Below are positions 27,150 through 36,663 of a DNA stretch of 64,000 bases, piece after piece. This stretch comes from Bradyrhizobium commune (lineage in GTDB: Bacteria; Pseudomonadota; Alphaproteobacteria; Rhizobiales; Xanthobacteraceae): assembly GCF_015624505.1 (NCBI RefSeq), contig NZ_CP061379.1, positions 1,302,001 through 1,366,000 of the forward strand, in the 5' to 3' direction. The translations under genes and the position numbers were made by a program. Under the pieces are notes generated by a model. That model worked only from the letters and a program-made list of their open reading frames with translations, searched no databases and was not told the origin of the DNA. Numbering within the stretch: position 1 is the stretch's first letter; each line of letters opens with the position of its first letter.

Positions 27150-28018
27150 CGCGACAACCGTTTCATCATGAAATACACGAGCGGCAGGACGAACGGCATC
27201 GCGCAGACGATGGAGGCCATCGCAAGCGAGAGCTGGTCGAGCCGGAGATAGCGGATGCCCAGCGTCGACAGCACATGCGTCAGGTCCGCCGGGCCGCCGC
27301 CGGTGAGCAGATAGACGCTGTTGAAGTCGCCGAGCGTCCAGATCATCGAGAGCAGCGTGCAGGTGATGTAGAGCGTCTGCATCGACGGCCAGGTGATGAA
27401 GCGGAATTTCTGCCACCAGCTCGCGCCGTCGACCTCGGCAGCCTCGAATAGATCGTGCGGGATCGCGAGGCGTCCGGTGATCAGGATCAACGTCCAGAAC
27501 GGCAGCGACTTCCAGATGTGGACGCCGATCGCCATGGTCAGAGCCACGGTCGGGTCGTTCAGCCAGTTCGGGCCGTCATCTCCGGTGAAGGAGAAGATGA
27601 GGTGGTTGATCAAGCCCCATTCGGGATTGAGCATGAAGCGTACCGACAGGATGGTCGGGATCGACGGCACCGCCCAGGGCAGGATGAAGATCACCGAGAG
27701 CCATTTGATCCAGGTGCGCTGCTGCGCGAAGAAGCCGGACAGGAACAGCGCGATCAGCATCTTGATGTTGATGCCGATGACCAGGAAGATCAGCGTGTTG
27801 ACCGCGGCGCGCGCAAAGATCGGGTCGTTGTAGAGCGCGACATAGTTCGACGGCGCGCGTGCCAGCCAGAGCCCGTAGCAGACGGGATAGACGACGAAGG
27901 CGAGGAAGACGAGCAGATAGGGCGCGAGCAGCACAATGCCCCACACCTGCGGCGGGGTCAGCCGCGACGACAGGGGCGGAGAGGGGATCGCGTGATCGCC
28001 GGAGAGCGTGATCGCCAT
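27146..28018 (-). CDS. Carbohydrate ABC permease, CUT1 system 1 (MalF-like)
   Basis: A 290-residue inner-membrane permease. It carries the EAA loop DLFEAAEVDGASWWQKFRFI and conserved CUT1 segments (LPWAVPSIPTILSVRFML). An N-terminal membrane segment (GIVLLAPYLLVFLAFVVYPV) precedes the main domain, as in MalF-type proteins. It lies 66 bases after the binding-protein gene, and that gap holds a strong hairpin. It is translationally coupled to the next permease. Confidence 0.9.
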   Translation of the reverse strand: MAITLSGDHAIPSPPLSSRLTPPQVWGIVLLAPYLLVFLAFVVYPVCYGLWLARAPSNYVALYNDPIFARAAVNTLIFLVIGINIKMLIALFLSGFFAQQRTWIKWLSVIFILPWAVPSIPTILSVRFMLNPEWGLINHLIFSFTGDDGPNWLNDPTVALTMAIGVHIWKSLPFWTLILITGRLAIPHDLFEAAEVDGASWWQKFRFITWPSMQTLYITCTLLSMIWTLGDFNSVYLLTGGGPADLTHVLSTLGIRYLRLDQLSLAMASIVCAMPFVLPLVYFMMKRLSR

Positions 28019-28046
28019 GCTTTCGGACTCTTCATCTCTAATCTAA

Positions 28047-28072
28047 CCTCTCCCCGTAAGAACGGGGAGAGG
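28047..28072. terminator. Perfect hairpin between binding protein and permease, CUT1 system 1
   Basis: An 11-base-pair perfect stem (CCTCTCCCCGT and ACGGGGAGAGG) with a four-base loop AAGA. It lies directly after the stop of the binding-protein gene and before the permeases. Such intercistronic hairpins often stabilise the upstream mRNA and reduce read-through, giving more binding protein than permease. It also resembles a repeat frequent in rhizobial genomes. Confidence 0.6.
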
Positions 28073-28083
28073 GAGGGCAACAC

Positions 28084-29469
28084 TTAACCCGCGACCTGCT
28101 TGATGCGGGCGATCAACTCGTCGACGGCTTTGTCGACCGGGACCTTCTCGCTGACGACCCGGTTCATCGCCTTGGCCCAGACGTTCTCGTTGTTGAGAAT
28201 CGTGAACTTCCAGTTCTTGGTGAAGTCGAACGGCGCGGTACCGCCGGTGAACTGGGCGTGGACCGCCTTGCGGTGCTTGTCGGCCTGCCAGAACGGGCTC
28301 GCCTGGCTTTCCTTGGTCACCGGGAACCAGCGGCCGAGCGCGCCCTCGATGTAGGGGCGGACGTTCTCTTCCTGGAGCAGGAAGCTGATGAACTGCTTGG
28401 CCTCGGCCTTGTTCTTGGCCGCGGTGAAGATCAGCCCGGTCTTGACGTCGGAGCGGTAGCGAATGGTCGACCCATCGGGCGCTTTCGGGAAGGACGCCGT
28501 GATGATGTCCTGCTCATAGGCCTTCTTGCCGGCGTCGCGCTGCTCTTGCGTCAGCGCCTGATTCTGCGAGTCCTCGTACCACTTCGCCGCGATCGAGATC
28601 GTGAAGTTGTGGGTCATCACGATCGTCTTGTTGTGGAAGGCGACGTTGTTGTCGGGGTCCTTCCAGGTCGTGGACGAGGGCGGCGTGCAGCCCTTGATAT
28701 AGGTGTCGGTGTAGTCCTTCAGCGCCTTGATCAGGCCGTCGCGCACCTTGGGATCGTCGACCAGCAGCTTGCCGTCGTCGTCGACGAGCTTGACGTGGTA
28801 GGCGTCCATGAAGGTGTAGAACGACTGGAAGGCGTCGGTGGATTCCACGCCCATCGGCTGGCCGACGGCGTAGATGCGCTGGCCGGTCGCTTTACGGATC
28901 CCCGGCTGCACCTTGTCGCACCAGAAGGTCCAATAACCTTCCCAGTCGGTCGGGATGTCGCTCTGCTTGAAGCCGGCCTTCTCCAGCATGTCGTTCCAGA
29001 TCTGGACGTGCATGCTCTGCTGCTTCAGCGGGAAGCCGTAATAGGCCTTCTTCTTGGTGACGTCGTTATAGAGGATCGACGCGTCCAGCGTGTTCTGCAC
29101 GAACCGATCCTTGATCGGCTCCATGACATCGGTGAGGTCCTCGAGCTTGCCCTCATAGGCCCATTTGCCCTGCGCCTGCACGTCGTAGGTGTCGGAATAG
29201 GCGACGTCGGGCACGGTGCCGGCGTCGAGGGCGGCGACCGTCTTCGGAATCATGTCCTGGATCGCGTATTGCGACAATTCGACCTTGATGCCGGTCTTGG
29301 CTTCGAACTTCTTGATCGTGTCGAGCAGCGCGTCGTCTTCGGAGCGATAGAAGCCCTTGCCCCACCAGACCGTAATCGTTTTTTGCTGTGCAAAGGCGGG
29401 TGCAGCGGCTGCAAACAGCCCGACCGCGGCGACCGCCAGTGTGACTGCGCCAATAACCTTGGATTTCAC
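28084..29469 (-). CDS. Extracellular sugar-binding protein, CUT1 system 1
   Basis: A 461-residue periplasmic binding protein (SBP_bac_1 class). A signal peptide (GAVTLAVAAVGLFAAAAPAF, AQQ) is followed by a two-lobe fold with the usual beginning TITVWWGKGFYRSEDDALLD and FEAKTGIKVELSQY. Late segments (KAEAKQFISFLLQEENVRPY) fit the family. It is the first gene of the operon, and expression probably starts in the roughly 195-base region to its right. The length suggests an oligosaccharide or modified-sugar ligand, but this is not certain. Confidence 0.9.
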   Translation of the reverse strand: MKSKVIGAVTLAVAAVGLFAAAAPAFAQQKTITVWWGKGFYRSEDDALLDTIKKFEAKTGIKVELSQYAIQDMIPKTVAALDAGTVPDVAYSDTYDVQAQGKWAYEGKLEDLTDVMEPIKDRFVQNTLDASILYNDVTKKKAYYGFPLKQQSMHVQIWNDMLEKAGFKQSDIPTDWEGYWTFWCDKVQPGIRKATGQRIYAVGQPMGVESTDAFQSFYTFMDAYHVKLVDDDGKLLVDDPKVRDGLIKALKDYTDTYIKGCTPPSSTTWKDPDNNVAFHNKTIVMTHNFTISIAAKWYEDSQNQALTQEQRDAGKKAYEQDIITASFPKAPDGSTIRYRSDVKTGLIFTAAKNKAEAKQFISFLLQEENVRPYIEGALGRWFPVTKESQASPFWQADKHRKAVHAQFTGGTAPFDFTKNWKFTILNNENVWAKAMNRVVSEKVPVDKAVDELIARIKQVAG

Positions 29470-29664
29470 GTTTTTCTCCCTGAAGCCGCCGGTGTTTTAA
29501 CCGGTCGGATAAAACTCTAGCGCATGGCCGCTATCCGATCTAGCGGCATGTTGTCAGACCTAGGTCGTGGGGTATTGGGCTGTGGAGGATGCTTAACGCG
29601 TGTATCGATGCGATCGCCGCATCAATTTGCCCCGATCAATTCGCGAGATCGGCGGACGCCATCC

Positions 29665-31599
29665 TCAGTTGGACTTCGCGCCCTCTTTGGCGTTCTCCGC
29701 CGTCGGTGCTGGCGGCGGCGCCGGGCGCTTGATGCCGGTGATCTGCTCGATGACCGAGCGCACCGCGTCGCCGGTTTTGCGATCCTTCGGCTCGAGCAGC
29801 GGCGCGGCGAAGGGCGAGCGGCGGATCAGCACTTCCGAATCGGGAAAGATCAGGGGATCGTCCCAGGGACCCTGCACCACAAAGGGCAGCTGGAAGCCGG
29901 ACGTCGTGTTGAGGCTCGCCACGCCCTTCATGTCGTATTCGCGCGTCGGCACCGAGGCGGTACCGGTCAGCGTGATCTTTGCCGTGGGTCCTTCGATGCG
30001 GATGTCCTCGGCGGTCGCGACCCCGTCGGCGAACTTCACCGCGATGGTGAGATTGTCATAAGGCGTCGAGCCGTTGCGGAAATTGCCGCCGCCAGACAGC
30101 GGCCGCCGCTCCAGCCGCTTCAGAAGCTGCTCGGCGTTGATGCCCGCGATCGCGCCGTCATGCCCGGTGACAGTGGCTGAGCCGTCAAGCGACTGCACGA
30201 GGCCGAACGGGCTCGAGCCGGAAGCGAGCAGTGAGACGTTGATGTTGCCGCGGCCGGACAGCTTGTTGATGCCGAACAGCTCCGAGGCGCAGGCCTGGAG
30301 GTCGACGTCGATGAACTGGAATTGCGCCTTGACGTCGGCGACCGTGTCGGAACGTGCGATGCCGAACGAGCCCTTGGCGATGCCGCCATAGACCTGCGCC
30401 TCGCCGACCGAGAGCGCCAGCGTGCCGTTGCGCAAATTGGCGCCGATCGCGGTGCGGCCGAGCTTCGTCGGGCCGACCGTCAGCTTGGCTGCCGACAGGC
30501 GCATGTCGAGATCGGTGGTCGACAGCCCGTTGAGATCGAACAGCTGCCTGTTCCAGTCGCGCGCGCCGCTCGCGAGCAGGCGGAAGGTGGAGATATAGGG
30601 CGTGAAGTCGAGCGCGTCGGCGGCGAGCGTGGCCTGCAGCGTCTGCCGGCCGTTGTTGGCGTAGGTCATCACGCCCTCGGCGGTGTTGCCGTCGAGCTCG
30701 ACATTGACGTTGGTAAGCGCAATCGAGGCGCCGACGACATTGGCGCGCGCCTTCAGCGCGAAGCGGCCGAAGCCGCCGCTGCCGGGTTGCGGCTGGCCGG
30801 TCCAGCGCAGCGCGTTGCGCAAGGACGGGCTGTCGATGGTGAGGGTACCTTCCATCATCGGGCTGGTGCGGTTGGCGACGCTGCCGTCGAAGGCGAGCTT
30901 GAGCGGGGCGCTGGCGATCCGCGCCTTCAGGCCCGAGCGGTCGCCGGAGAGCGCGGCGACGAAATCGGCAAAGCTGATCGAGCCGTCGACGCGCTCGCCG
31001 CGCCAGTCGAACTGCCCGGTCGCTGCAAAGGAGCGCGAGATCGAGGGCCAGGCCAGCGACAGGTCGATGTCGTCGAACTGCTCGGTGGCGTGAGTGGCGG
31101 CGTCCTCGTAATTGAGCACGCCGTCCTGGATCCGGATCTCGGAGAACGAGACCTGGTTGTCGGCGCCGGGCTTCATCGTGCGCGCAATGGTCTGGATGAA
31201 GGGCGTCCAGTTGCTCTCGCCGTCCGCCTTCAGGCTGACATGGATCTGCGGCCGCAGCAGCGTCAAATCGGCGATCTCGAATCGTTGCAGCAGCAGTGGC
31301 AGCAGCCGGAGATTGGCCGTGAGCACGTCGACATGGAGCGCGGGGTCGCTGGTGCCGCCGCCCTTCAGGCCGACGTCATGGAAGGAGATGTAGCTCGCCG
31401 GCAGCACCGAAATGTCGATGTTGCCGGCGACGTTGAGCTCGAGCCCGGTGACGTCGCGGATCTGCGCTTCGACCGCCTTGCGCAACGCGTCGCGGTTGAT
31501 GAGCCAGGAGGTCGCGATCAGGGCGATCAGCGCCACGCCGAGCAGCGCCGCGATCGGCGTCCCGAGGCGCTTCATTCCTTGGGCCATGGTCAATGGCAT
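29665..31599 (-). CDS. AsmA-family envelope protein
   Basis: A protein of about 644 residues with one N-terminal membrane anchor (TPIAALLGVALIALIATSWL) and a long periplasmic body. The AsmA signature region reads AVEAQIRDVTGLELNVAGNI. The C-terminal AsmA_2-like part contains LSGRGNINVSLLASG and ADGVATAEDIRIEG. AsmA-like proteins are linked to outer-membrane lipid transport and assembly. Start codons at 31599, 31587 and 31575 are all possible; I take the first. The open frame continues far upstream antisense to the CoA-transferase genes, and that part is not real. Confidence 0.85.
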   Translation of the reverse strand: MPLTMAQGMKRLGTPIAALLGVALIALIATSWLINRDALRKAVEAQIRDVTGLELNVAGNIDISVLPASYISFHDVGLKGGGTSDPALHVDVLTANLRLLPLLLQRFEIADLTLLRPQIHVSLKADGESNWTPFIQTIARTMKPGADNQVSFSEIRIQDGVLNYEDAATHATEQFDDIDLSLAWPSISRSFAATGQFDWRGERVDGSISFADFVAALSGDRSGLKARIASAPLKLAFDGSVANRTSPMMEGTLTIDSPSLRNALRWTGQPQPGSGGFGRFALKARANVVGASIALTNVNVELDGNTAEGVMTYANNGRQTLQATLAADALDFTPYISTFRLLASGARDWNRQLFDLNGLSTTDLDMRLSAAKLTVGPTKLGRTAIGANLRNGTLALSVGEAQVYGGIAKGSFGIARSDTVADVKAQFQFIDVDLQACASELFGINKLSGRGNINVSLLASGSSPFGLVQSLDGSATVTGHDGAIAGINAEQLLKRLERRPLSGGGNFRNGSTPYDNLTIAVKFADGVATAEDIRIEGPTAKITLTGTASVPTREYDMKGVASLNTTSGFQLPFVVQGPWDDPLIFPDSEVLIRRSPFAAPLLEPKDRKTGDAVRSVIEQITGIKRPAPPPAPTAENAKEGAKSN

Positions 31600-31869
31600 G
31601 TCCTGATCGGGTTGGTCGTTGGAGCCAGAAGGCCGGGCCGGGAAACCTGCGTGCCCACGCCCAAATCCTGTTATGTTAAGTCCCGCAACTTGATGGGTTT
31701 TCTTGTCGCTTTCAAGGCCGCGGACGGGTCTGCCCACGGCGTGGGCAGCTTCTATCACCGGGGGCCGGAGCGGAGAACCCCGTATCATTGACGGCCTCGG
31801 ACGATTTCGCCTAATAATCGCCGCCAATAAGGCGCTGCGCCTGCAAGCCGAAGGTTCGAGGGTTTTTGC

Positions 31870-32577
31870 ATGAACAAGGTCTATCCCGACGCCAAGTCGG
31901 CTCTTGAGGGCGTTCTCAAGGACAACATGATGATCATGTCCGGCGGCTTCGGCCTCTGCGGCATCGCCGAGGCGCTTTCGGATGCGATCCGCGACGCCGG
32001 CGTCAAGGGTCTGACCGTGGTCTCCAACAATGCCGGCGTTGACGGCATCGGGCTCTCCCGCCTGCTCGAAACCCGCCAGATCAAGAAGATGATCTCGTCC
32101 TATGTCGGTGAGAACAAGCTGTTCGCCCAGCAATTCCTCGCCGGCGAGCTGGAGCTCGAATTCAATCCGCAGGGTACGCTGGCCGAGCGCATCCGCGCCG
32201 GCGGCGCCGGTATCCCGGCCTTCTATACCAAGACCGGCGTCGGCACGCTGATCGCCGAGGGCAAGGAAGTGAAGGAGTTCGACGGCGAGAAGTACCTGAT
32301 GGAGCGCGGCCTGTTCGCCGACCTCGCCATCGTGCATGCCTGGAAGGGCGACACCGCCGGCAACCTGATCTACCGCAAGACCGCGCGCAACTTTAACCCG
32401 ATGATGGCAACTGCCGCCAAGGTCACGGTGGCCGAGGTCGAGCATCTGGTTCCGGCCGGCGAACTCAATCCCGACCACATCCACACGCCCGGCATCTTCG
32501 TGAAGCGCATTGTCGAGGTCGGCACGGCCAACAAGCGCATCGAATTCCGCAACACCCGCCCGCGCACTGCCGCCTAA
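31870..32577 (+). CDS. scoA: 3-oxoacid CoA-transferase subunit A
   Basis: The 235-residue alpha subunit of a succinyl-CoA:3-ketoacid CoA-transferase, which moves CoA from succinyl-CoA to acetoacetate or a similar oxoacid. The family motif is SGGFGLCGIAEALSDAIRD (about residues 19-37). Further on are GAGIPAFYTKTGVGT and LAIVHAWKGDTAGNLIYRKT. Subunit B follows after 15 bases, forming the usual two-gene pair. It is divergent from the AsmA gene. Likely roles are ketone-body use or mobilisation of acetoacetate from PHB. Confidence 0.92.
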   Translation: MNKVYPDAKSALEGVLKDNMMIMSGGFGLCGIAEALSDAIRDAGVKGLTVVSNNAGVDGIGLSRLLETRQIKKMISSYVGENKLFAQQFLAGELELEFNPQGTLAERIRAGGAGIPAFYTKTGVGTLIAEGKEVKEFDGEKYLMERGLFADLAIVHAWKGDTAGNLIYRKTARNFNPMMATAAKVTVAEVEHLVPAGELNPDHIHTPGIFVKRIVEVGTANKRIEFRNTRPRTAA

Positions 32578-32592
32578 GATCAGGAGAGTTAC

Positions 32593-33243
32593 ATGGCCTG
32601 GACCCGTGAACAGATGGCCGCGCGCGCCGCGAAGGAATTGCGTGACGGCTATTACGTCAATCTCGGCATCGGCATCCCGACGCTGGTCTCGAACTACATC
32701 CCCGACGGCGTCGATGTCAGCCTCCAGAGCGAGAACGGCATGCTCGGCATGGGCCCGTTTCCCTATGAGGACGAAGTGGATGCCGACCTCATCAACGCCG
32801 GCAAGCAGACCGTGAGCGAACTGCCGTCGACCTCGTATTTCTCGAGCGCGGATTCCTTCGGCATGATCCGCGGCGGCCACATGGACCTGTCGATCCTCGG
32901 CGCCATGCAGGTGGCCCAGAACGGCGATCTCGCCAACTGGATGATCCCGGGCAAGATGGTCAAGGGCATGGGCGGCGCGATGGACCTCGTCGCCGGCGTC
33001 AAGCGCGTCGTCGTGGTGATGGAGCATTCCGCCAAGGACGGCGCCAAGCTGCTGAAGAAGTGTAACCTGCCGCTCACCGGCGAGCGCGTGGTCGACATGG
33101 TGGTGACGGACCTCGCCGTCTTCACCATCGACAAGCATGGCGACGGCGGCATGGCGCTGATCGAGCTTGCCGACGGCGTCACGCTCGACGAGGTCAAGGA
33201 AAAGACCGAAGCCGAATTCCGCGTCGCGCTGAAGAATACGTAG
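32593..33243 (+). CDS. scoB: 3-oxoacid CoA-transferase subunit B
   Basis: The 216-residue beta subunit that carries the catalytic glutamate in the motif [13 protein letters not shown] (about residues 44-56), which forms the CoA thioester intermediate. Additional family segments are [15 protein letters not shown] and [19 protein letters not shown]. The ATG at 32593 follows CAGGAGAG. It pairs with the preceding alpha subunit. A small acetyltransferase gene follows after 22 bases and may be in the same transcript. Confidence 0.93.
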   Translation: MAWTREQMAARAAKELRDGYYVNLGIGIPTLVSNYIPDGVDVSLQSENGMLGMGPFPYEDEVDADLINAGKQTVSELPSTSYFSSADSFGMIRGGHMDLSILGAMQVAQNGDLANWMIPGKMVKGMGGAMDLVAGVKRVVVVMEHSAKDGAKLLKKCNLPLTGERVVDMVVTDLAVFTIDKHGDGGMALIELADGVTLDEVKEKTEAEFRVALKNT

Positions 33244-33265
33244 GGTCTTCGCAACGGGGGCGCGC

Positions 33266-33904
33266 ATGACGACCATACGGTCTGCGCGTCCTGAAGACGC
33301 CGATTTCATCGCCAAAACCATCCTGCGATCGATGCGCGGCTACAGGCCGCGCGGCTGGTTCGACGTCGCGCTCGGCTGGCCCGAAGCGGAGTGCCTCGAT
33401 TTCATCGCGCGCGTCGCGGTCGCACCCACGGTGTCGATGTGGCACGTCTCGCAGTTCCGGATCGCGGAAGTCGATGGTGAGCCCGGCGCCGCGCTCTGCG
33501 CCGTGCCCGCGGCTGGCACCGGTCCTGCGGCTTGGCATGCCATCGAGGAAGTCGGAGCCGCGACCGGGCTCACGACTTCAGAGCTGGATGCTATCCGCCA
33601 GCGCGGCGCCTACGCACGCGCCTGCTGGGTTCAGGGCGGCGAGGGCGACTGGATGATCGAGCATGTCGCAACCGATCCAGCCTATGGCGGCCGCGGTCTC
33701 GTGCAGGCACTGATCGCGCACGCGCTGGATCAGGGGCGGACAGCCGGCTTTACCCGTGCGACGATATCGTTCCTAATCGGCAACACGCCAGCCGAGCGTG
33801 CGTATACCAAGGCCGGCTTTGCGTTCGCGGAAGAGAAGCGCGATCCCGCGTTCGAAGCGCTGATCGGCGCACCGGGGTTTCGCATGTTTGCGCGCGCGAT
33901 CTGA
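33266..33904 (+). CDS. GNAT-family N-acetyltransferase
   Basis: A 212-residue acetyltransferase. The start (TTIRSARPEDADFIAKTILR) is typical of GNAT proteins. The acetyl-CoA-binding motif A is seen as MIEHVATDPAYGGRGLVQAL. A late segment NTPAERAYTKAGFAFAEEK matches the family C-terminus. The substrate cannot be predicted. It lies just after scoB on the same strand, but there is no obvious functional link. Confidence 0.88.
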   Translation: MTTIRSARPEDADFIAKTILRSMRGYRPRGWFDVALGWPEAECLDFIARVAVAPTVSMWHVSQFRIAEVDGEPGAALCAVPAAGTGPAAWHAIEEVGAATGLTTSELDAIRQRGAYARACWVQGGEGDWMIEHVATDPAYGGRGLVQALIAHALDQGRTAGFTRATISFLIGNTPAERAYTKAGFAFAEEKRDPAFEALIGAPGFRMFARAI

Positions 33905-33964
33905 CCTTGTCGCGAAGAGATCACGCGGGCAACGCGATCATCGACCAAATCCGGCACCGGATCG

Positions 33965-33978
33965 TTGAGCGAGCGCAA
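33965..33978 (+). promoter_or_regulatory. FixK2-type box upstream of hemN
   Basis: The 14-base sequence TTGAGCGAGCGCAA fits the Bradyrhizobium FixK2 consensus TTG(A/C)-N6-(T/G)CAA exactly. Its centre is about 94 bases before the hemN ATG. If it acts at -41.5, transcription would begin near 34013, and a -10-like TAATCC lies at 34000-34005 as that model predicts. FixK2 control of hemN genes under low oxygen is known in Bradyrhizobium. Confidence 0.65.
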
Positions 33979-34065
33979 GGTCATCTTCCCAAAAACGGGT
34001 AATCCGATGCCATCCGGGATTTGCCGCGCCACTGCGCGCGGCATCGATTGACGAATGGACGACAG

Positions 34066-35418
34066 ATGAGCACCGATCTCGCGGCGAGCTACGGCGAGGA
34101 GCGCTTGCCGCGCTACACGAGCTATCCGACCGCCCCGCATTTCTCGCCGGCAATCGGCGCGCACATCTACGCACGCTGGCTGTCCGAGCTCCCCTCGAAC
34201 GCCAGTGCCTCTCTTTACCTGCACGTGCCGTTCTGCCGCGAGATGTGCTGGTACTGTGGCTGTCACACCCAGATCGTTCGTCGCGACCAGCTCGTCGCGG
34301 CCTACCAGCGGACGCTGCTGCGCGAGATCGCGCTCGTCACTGGGGCGATTGGACGCCGCATCAGGGTCGAGCATATCCATTTTGGCGGCGGCACGCCGAC
34401 CATCATGGCGCCGGAGGCCTTTGCCGAGATAATGGCGGCGATGCGCCAGGCGTTCTTCGTGCTGCCCTCGGCCGAGATCGCCGTCGAGATCGATCCGCGC
34501 ACGCTGACATCAGGGATGGTCGAAGCCATGCGGCTCTCCGGCGTCAATCGCGTCAGCCTCGGCGTGCAGAGTTTTGATCCCGTCGTGCAGCGCGCGATCA
34601 ACCGCGTGCAGAGTTTTGAGCAGACGGCCGTCGTCGTTGACATGCTGCGGCGGGCCGGCGTCAACGGCATCAATTTCGACCTGATCTATGGGCTGCCGTA
34701 TCAGACGGTCGCCTCGTGCCTGGACACCGTGCGGCGCAGCCTTGCGCTCGCACCCGACCGCTTCTCGGTGTTCGGCTATGCGCATGTGCCCGGCTTCAAG
34801 AGGCATCAGCGCATGATCGACGAGGCCGTCCTGCCCGATGGCCTTGCGCGTCACGACCAGGCTTGTGCGATCGCCGGCACGCTGAAAGACGCCGGCTACG
34901 TGCAGATCGGGCTCGATCATTTCGCGCGCCCAGACGATGCCATGGCCGTGGCCTTCGAAGAGCGGACGCTGCGCCGCAACTTTCAGGGCTACACGACGGA
35001 CAGAGGGGAGGTCCTGCTCGGCTTCGGCGCCAGCGCGATCGGGCGTCTGCCGCAAGGCTACGTCCAGAACGAGGTGCAGATCGGCGCCTATGGGCAGAGC
35101 ATCGCTGGCGGCCGCCTCGCCACCGCGAAGGGCTATGGGCTGACCGACGATGATCGGCTGCGCGCCGACATCATCGAACGGATCATGTGCGAGTTCGGCG
35201 CCGATCTCGGCGAGATCTGCGCGCGTCATGGCGCAGGGCTCGATGCGATGCTGACATCGGCGTCGCGGCTCAAGCCGCTGATCTCGGACGGTGTCGTGAA
35301 GCTCGATGGCGACCGGCTAGCGGTCGCGCACGATTCGCGCTTCCTGGTCCGCAGCGTCGCTGCGGCATTCGACGCGCATCTCGACCCGGCGAAGCAGTTG
35401 CACAGCAGGGCGGTGTAA
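34066..35418 (+). CDS. hemN: Oxygen-independent coproporphyrinogen III oxidase
   Basis: HemN is a radical SAM enzyme that makes protoporphyrinogen IX from coproporphyrinogen III without oxygen. The 450-residue protein has the expected N-terminus (RLPRYTSYPTAPHF) and the iron-sulfur motif CREMCWYCGC (CxxxCxxC plus the following Cys, about residues 60-69). It then shows HFGGGTPTIM and NRVSLGVQSFDP. The length matches true HemN and exceeds that of HemW. The ATG at 34066 agrees with the conserved start. A FixK2-like box upstream suggests microaerobic induction. Confidence 0.93.
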   Translation: MSTDLAASYGEERLPRYTSYPTAPHFSPAIGAHIYARWLSELPSNASASLYLHVPFCREMCWYCGCHTQIVRRDQLVAAYQRTLLREIALVTGAIGRRIRVEHIHFGGGTPTIMAPEAFAEIMAAMRQAFFVLPSAEIAVEIDPRTLTSGMVEAMRLSGVNRVSLGVQSFDPVVQRAINRVQSFEQTAVVVDMLRRAGVNGINFDLIYGLPYQTVASCLDTVRRSLALAPDRFSVFGYAHVPGFKRHQRMIDEAVLPDGLARHDQACAIAGTLKDAGYVQIGLDHFARPDDAMAVAFEERTLRRNFQGYTTDRGEVLLGFGASAIGRLPQGYVQNEVQIGAYGQSIAGGRLATAKGYGLTDDDRLRADIIERIMCEFGADLGEICARHGAGLDAMLTSASRLKPLISDGVVKLDGDRLAVAHDSRFLVRSVAAAFDAHLDPAKQLHSRAV

Positions 35419-35424
35419 CCCGGC

Positions 35425-36462
35425 CTAGGCCGCGCTCGCCGGCCGCACGCTGCCCGGCTTTGCCAGCGGCCGCACGCCCCTACGCCATGCGGTGATGGTG
35501 CAGCCGAAGCGGCCGCGGAACCAGCGCGCCATGGCGCTTTGTGCCGAGAAGCCGAGTTGCGCGGCAATATCCGCCAGCGGCCGCTCGGGATCCTCGATCA
35601 GCTGGATCACGAGATCGGCGCGCTGCGCGTCGAGAATTTTCGAGAAGCTGGTGCCGGCCTCGGCAAGGTGGCGGTGGATGGTGCGGCGGGTGCAGGCGAG
35701 GTGCTCGGCGACGCGCTCGACCGTGCAGTCGCCGCTGGCGAGCAGGAGGCGCACGACTTCGTCGACTTTTTCCTCCCAGCTTGCCGGCCGGTTCTCGATC
35801 GCCTCGATCCGCTTGCGCAGATAGCTCGCGATCAGCGGATGCGCGCTCGGAATACGGCGCTCCATGTCGTGCGCCGACAGCAGGATCGCATCGTCCTCCG
35901 CGTTGAAGATCACGCGGCAGCCGAAGAAGTCGCGGTAGCGCTTGCGATCGTGCGGCGGCGGATAGTGCAGGTGCACCTCCTGCGGCCGCCAATCGCTGCC
36001 GAACAGCGACTGAATGATGCGGTGGATGCTGCCCAAGGCCATGTCGATCGACTGGCGCGGCGCGGTCGGCTGCCGGCCGCGCAGATGTAACCTGATGGTC
36101 ACCGTCTGCTTGTCGCGCGCGACGTCGAGCCGCATGCCGTCATGATGAATATGGATGAAGCGCGAGAAGGCTTCGATCGCCTCGCCGACGGTCGCCTGCT
36201 CGCGCACGATCAGGCCGACCGCGCCGAAATTGGTCAGGCCGCCGTGCTCGGCCAGCCGCAAGCCGAAATCTTCGGCACCGGAGGCTTCTGCCGACAATTC
36301 GAGCAGGCGGCGCAAGGCTGTGACGGCGATGGGGGTGTCAGGCTTGTCGAGGACTGCCAGCGGCAGCCTGACCTTGCGCATCATCTGCCTGGGGTCGAGC
36401 CCGACCGACCGGGCGACTTCCGGGTAATAACTCAAGCCTGCGCTGCGAATGAGGTCGGTCAT
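35425..36462 (-). CDS. AraC-family transcriptional regulator with arabinose-binding-like domain
   Basis: A 345-residue regulator. The N-terminal part (RSAGLSYYPEVARSVGLDPR, then FGAVGLIVREQATVGEAIEA) matches the AraC_binding-type domain found in OruR/ArgR-like regulators. The C-terminal 100 or so residues hold two helix-turn-helix motifs (VERVAEHLACTRRTIHRHLA and LADIAAQLGFSAQSAMARWF). The ATG at 36462 is preferred to more distal starts. It is convergent with hemN, seven bases away, and divergent from the FixJ-like gene. The ligand is unknown. Confidence 0.88.
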   Translation of the reverse strand: MTDLIRSAGLSYYPEVARSVGLDPRQMMRKVRLPLAVLDKPDTPIAVTALRRLLELSAEASGAEDFGLRLAEHGGLTNFGAVGLIVREQATVGEAIEAFSRFIHIHHDGMRLDVARDKQTVTIRLHLRGRQPTAPRQSIDMALGSIHRIIQSLFGSDWRPQEVHLHYPPPHDRKRYRDFFGCRVIFNAEDDAILLSAHDMERRIPSAHPLIASYLRKRIEAIENRPASWEEKVDEVVRLLLASGDCTVERVAEHLACTRRTIHRHLAEAGTSFSKILDAQRADLVIQLIEDPERPLADIAAQLGFSAQSAMARWFRGRFGCTITAWRRGVRPLAKPGSVRPASAA

Positions 36463-36663
36463 GCCAACCGTTCCTGCCAGCCATTCCCGCAGATGTCCCG
36501 AAATGTAAAGTTTCTGTCCCGATCCGTCAAATCCGGGAACACGGCGGAACATACATAACGGAAACCGAAGCACTGGCGCGAATGCCACGCTCATGACGGT
36601 GGGGTGCGATCGAGCCCCCGGCCGTCTCGGATCATTTGACCAAGACATTGCTGGATCGGGATT

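Noticed and set aside
31600..33321. Upstream extension of the AsmA frame across the CoA-transferase genes
   Set aside because: The extra residues are antisense to two clear enzymes. The AsmA membrane anchor begins near 31599.
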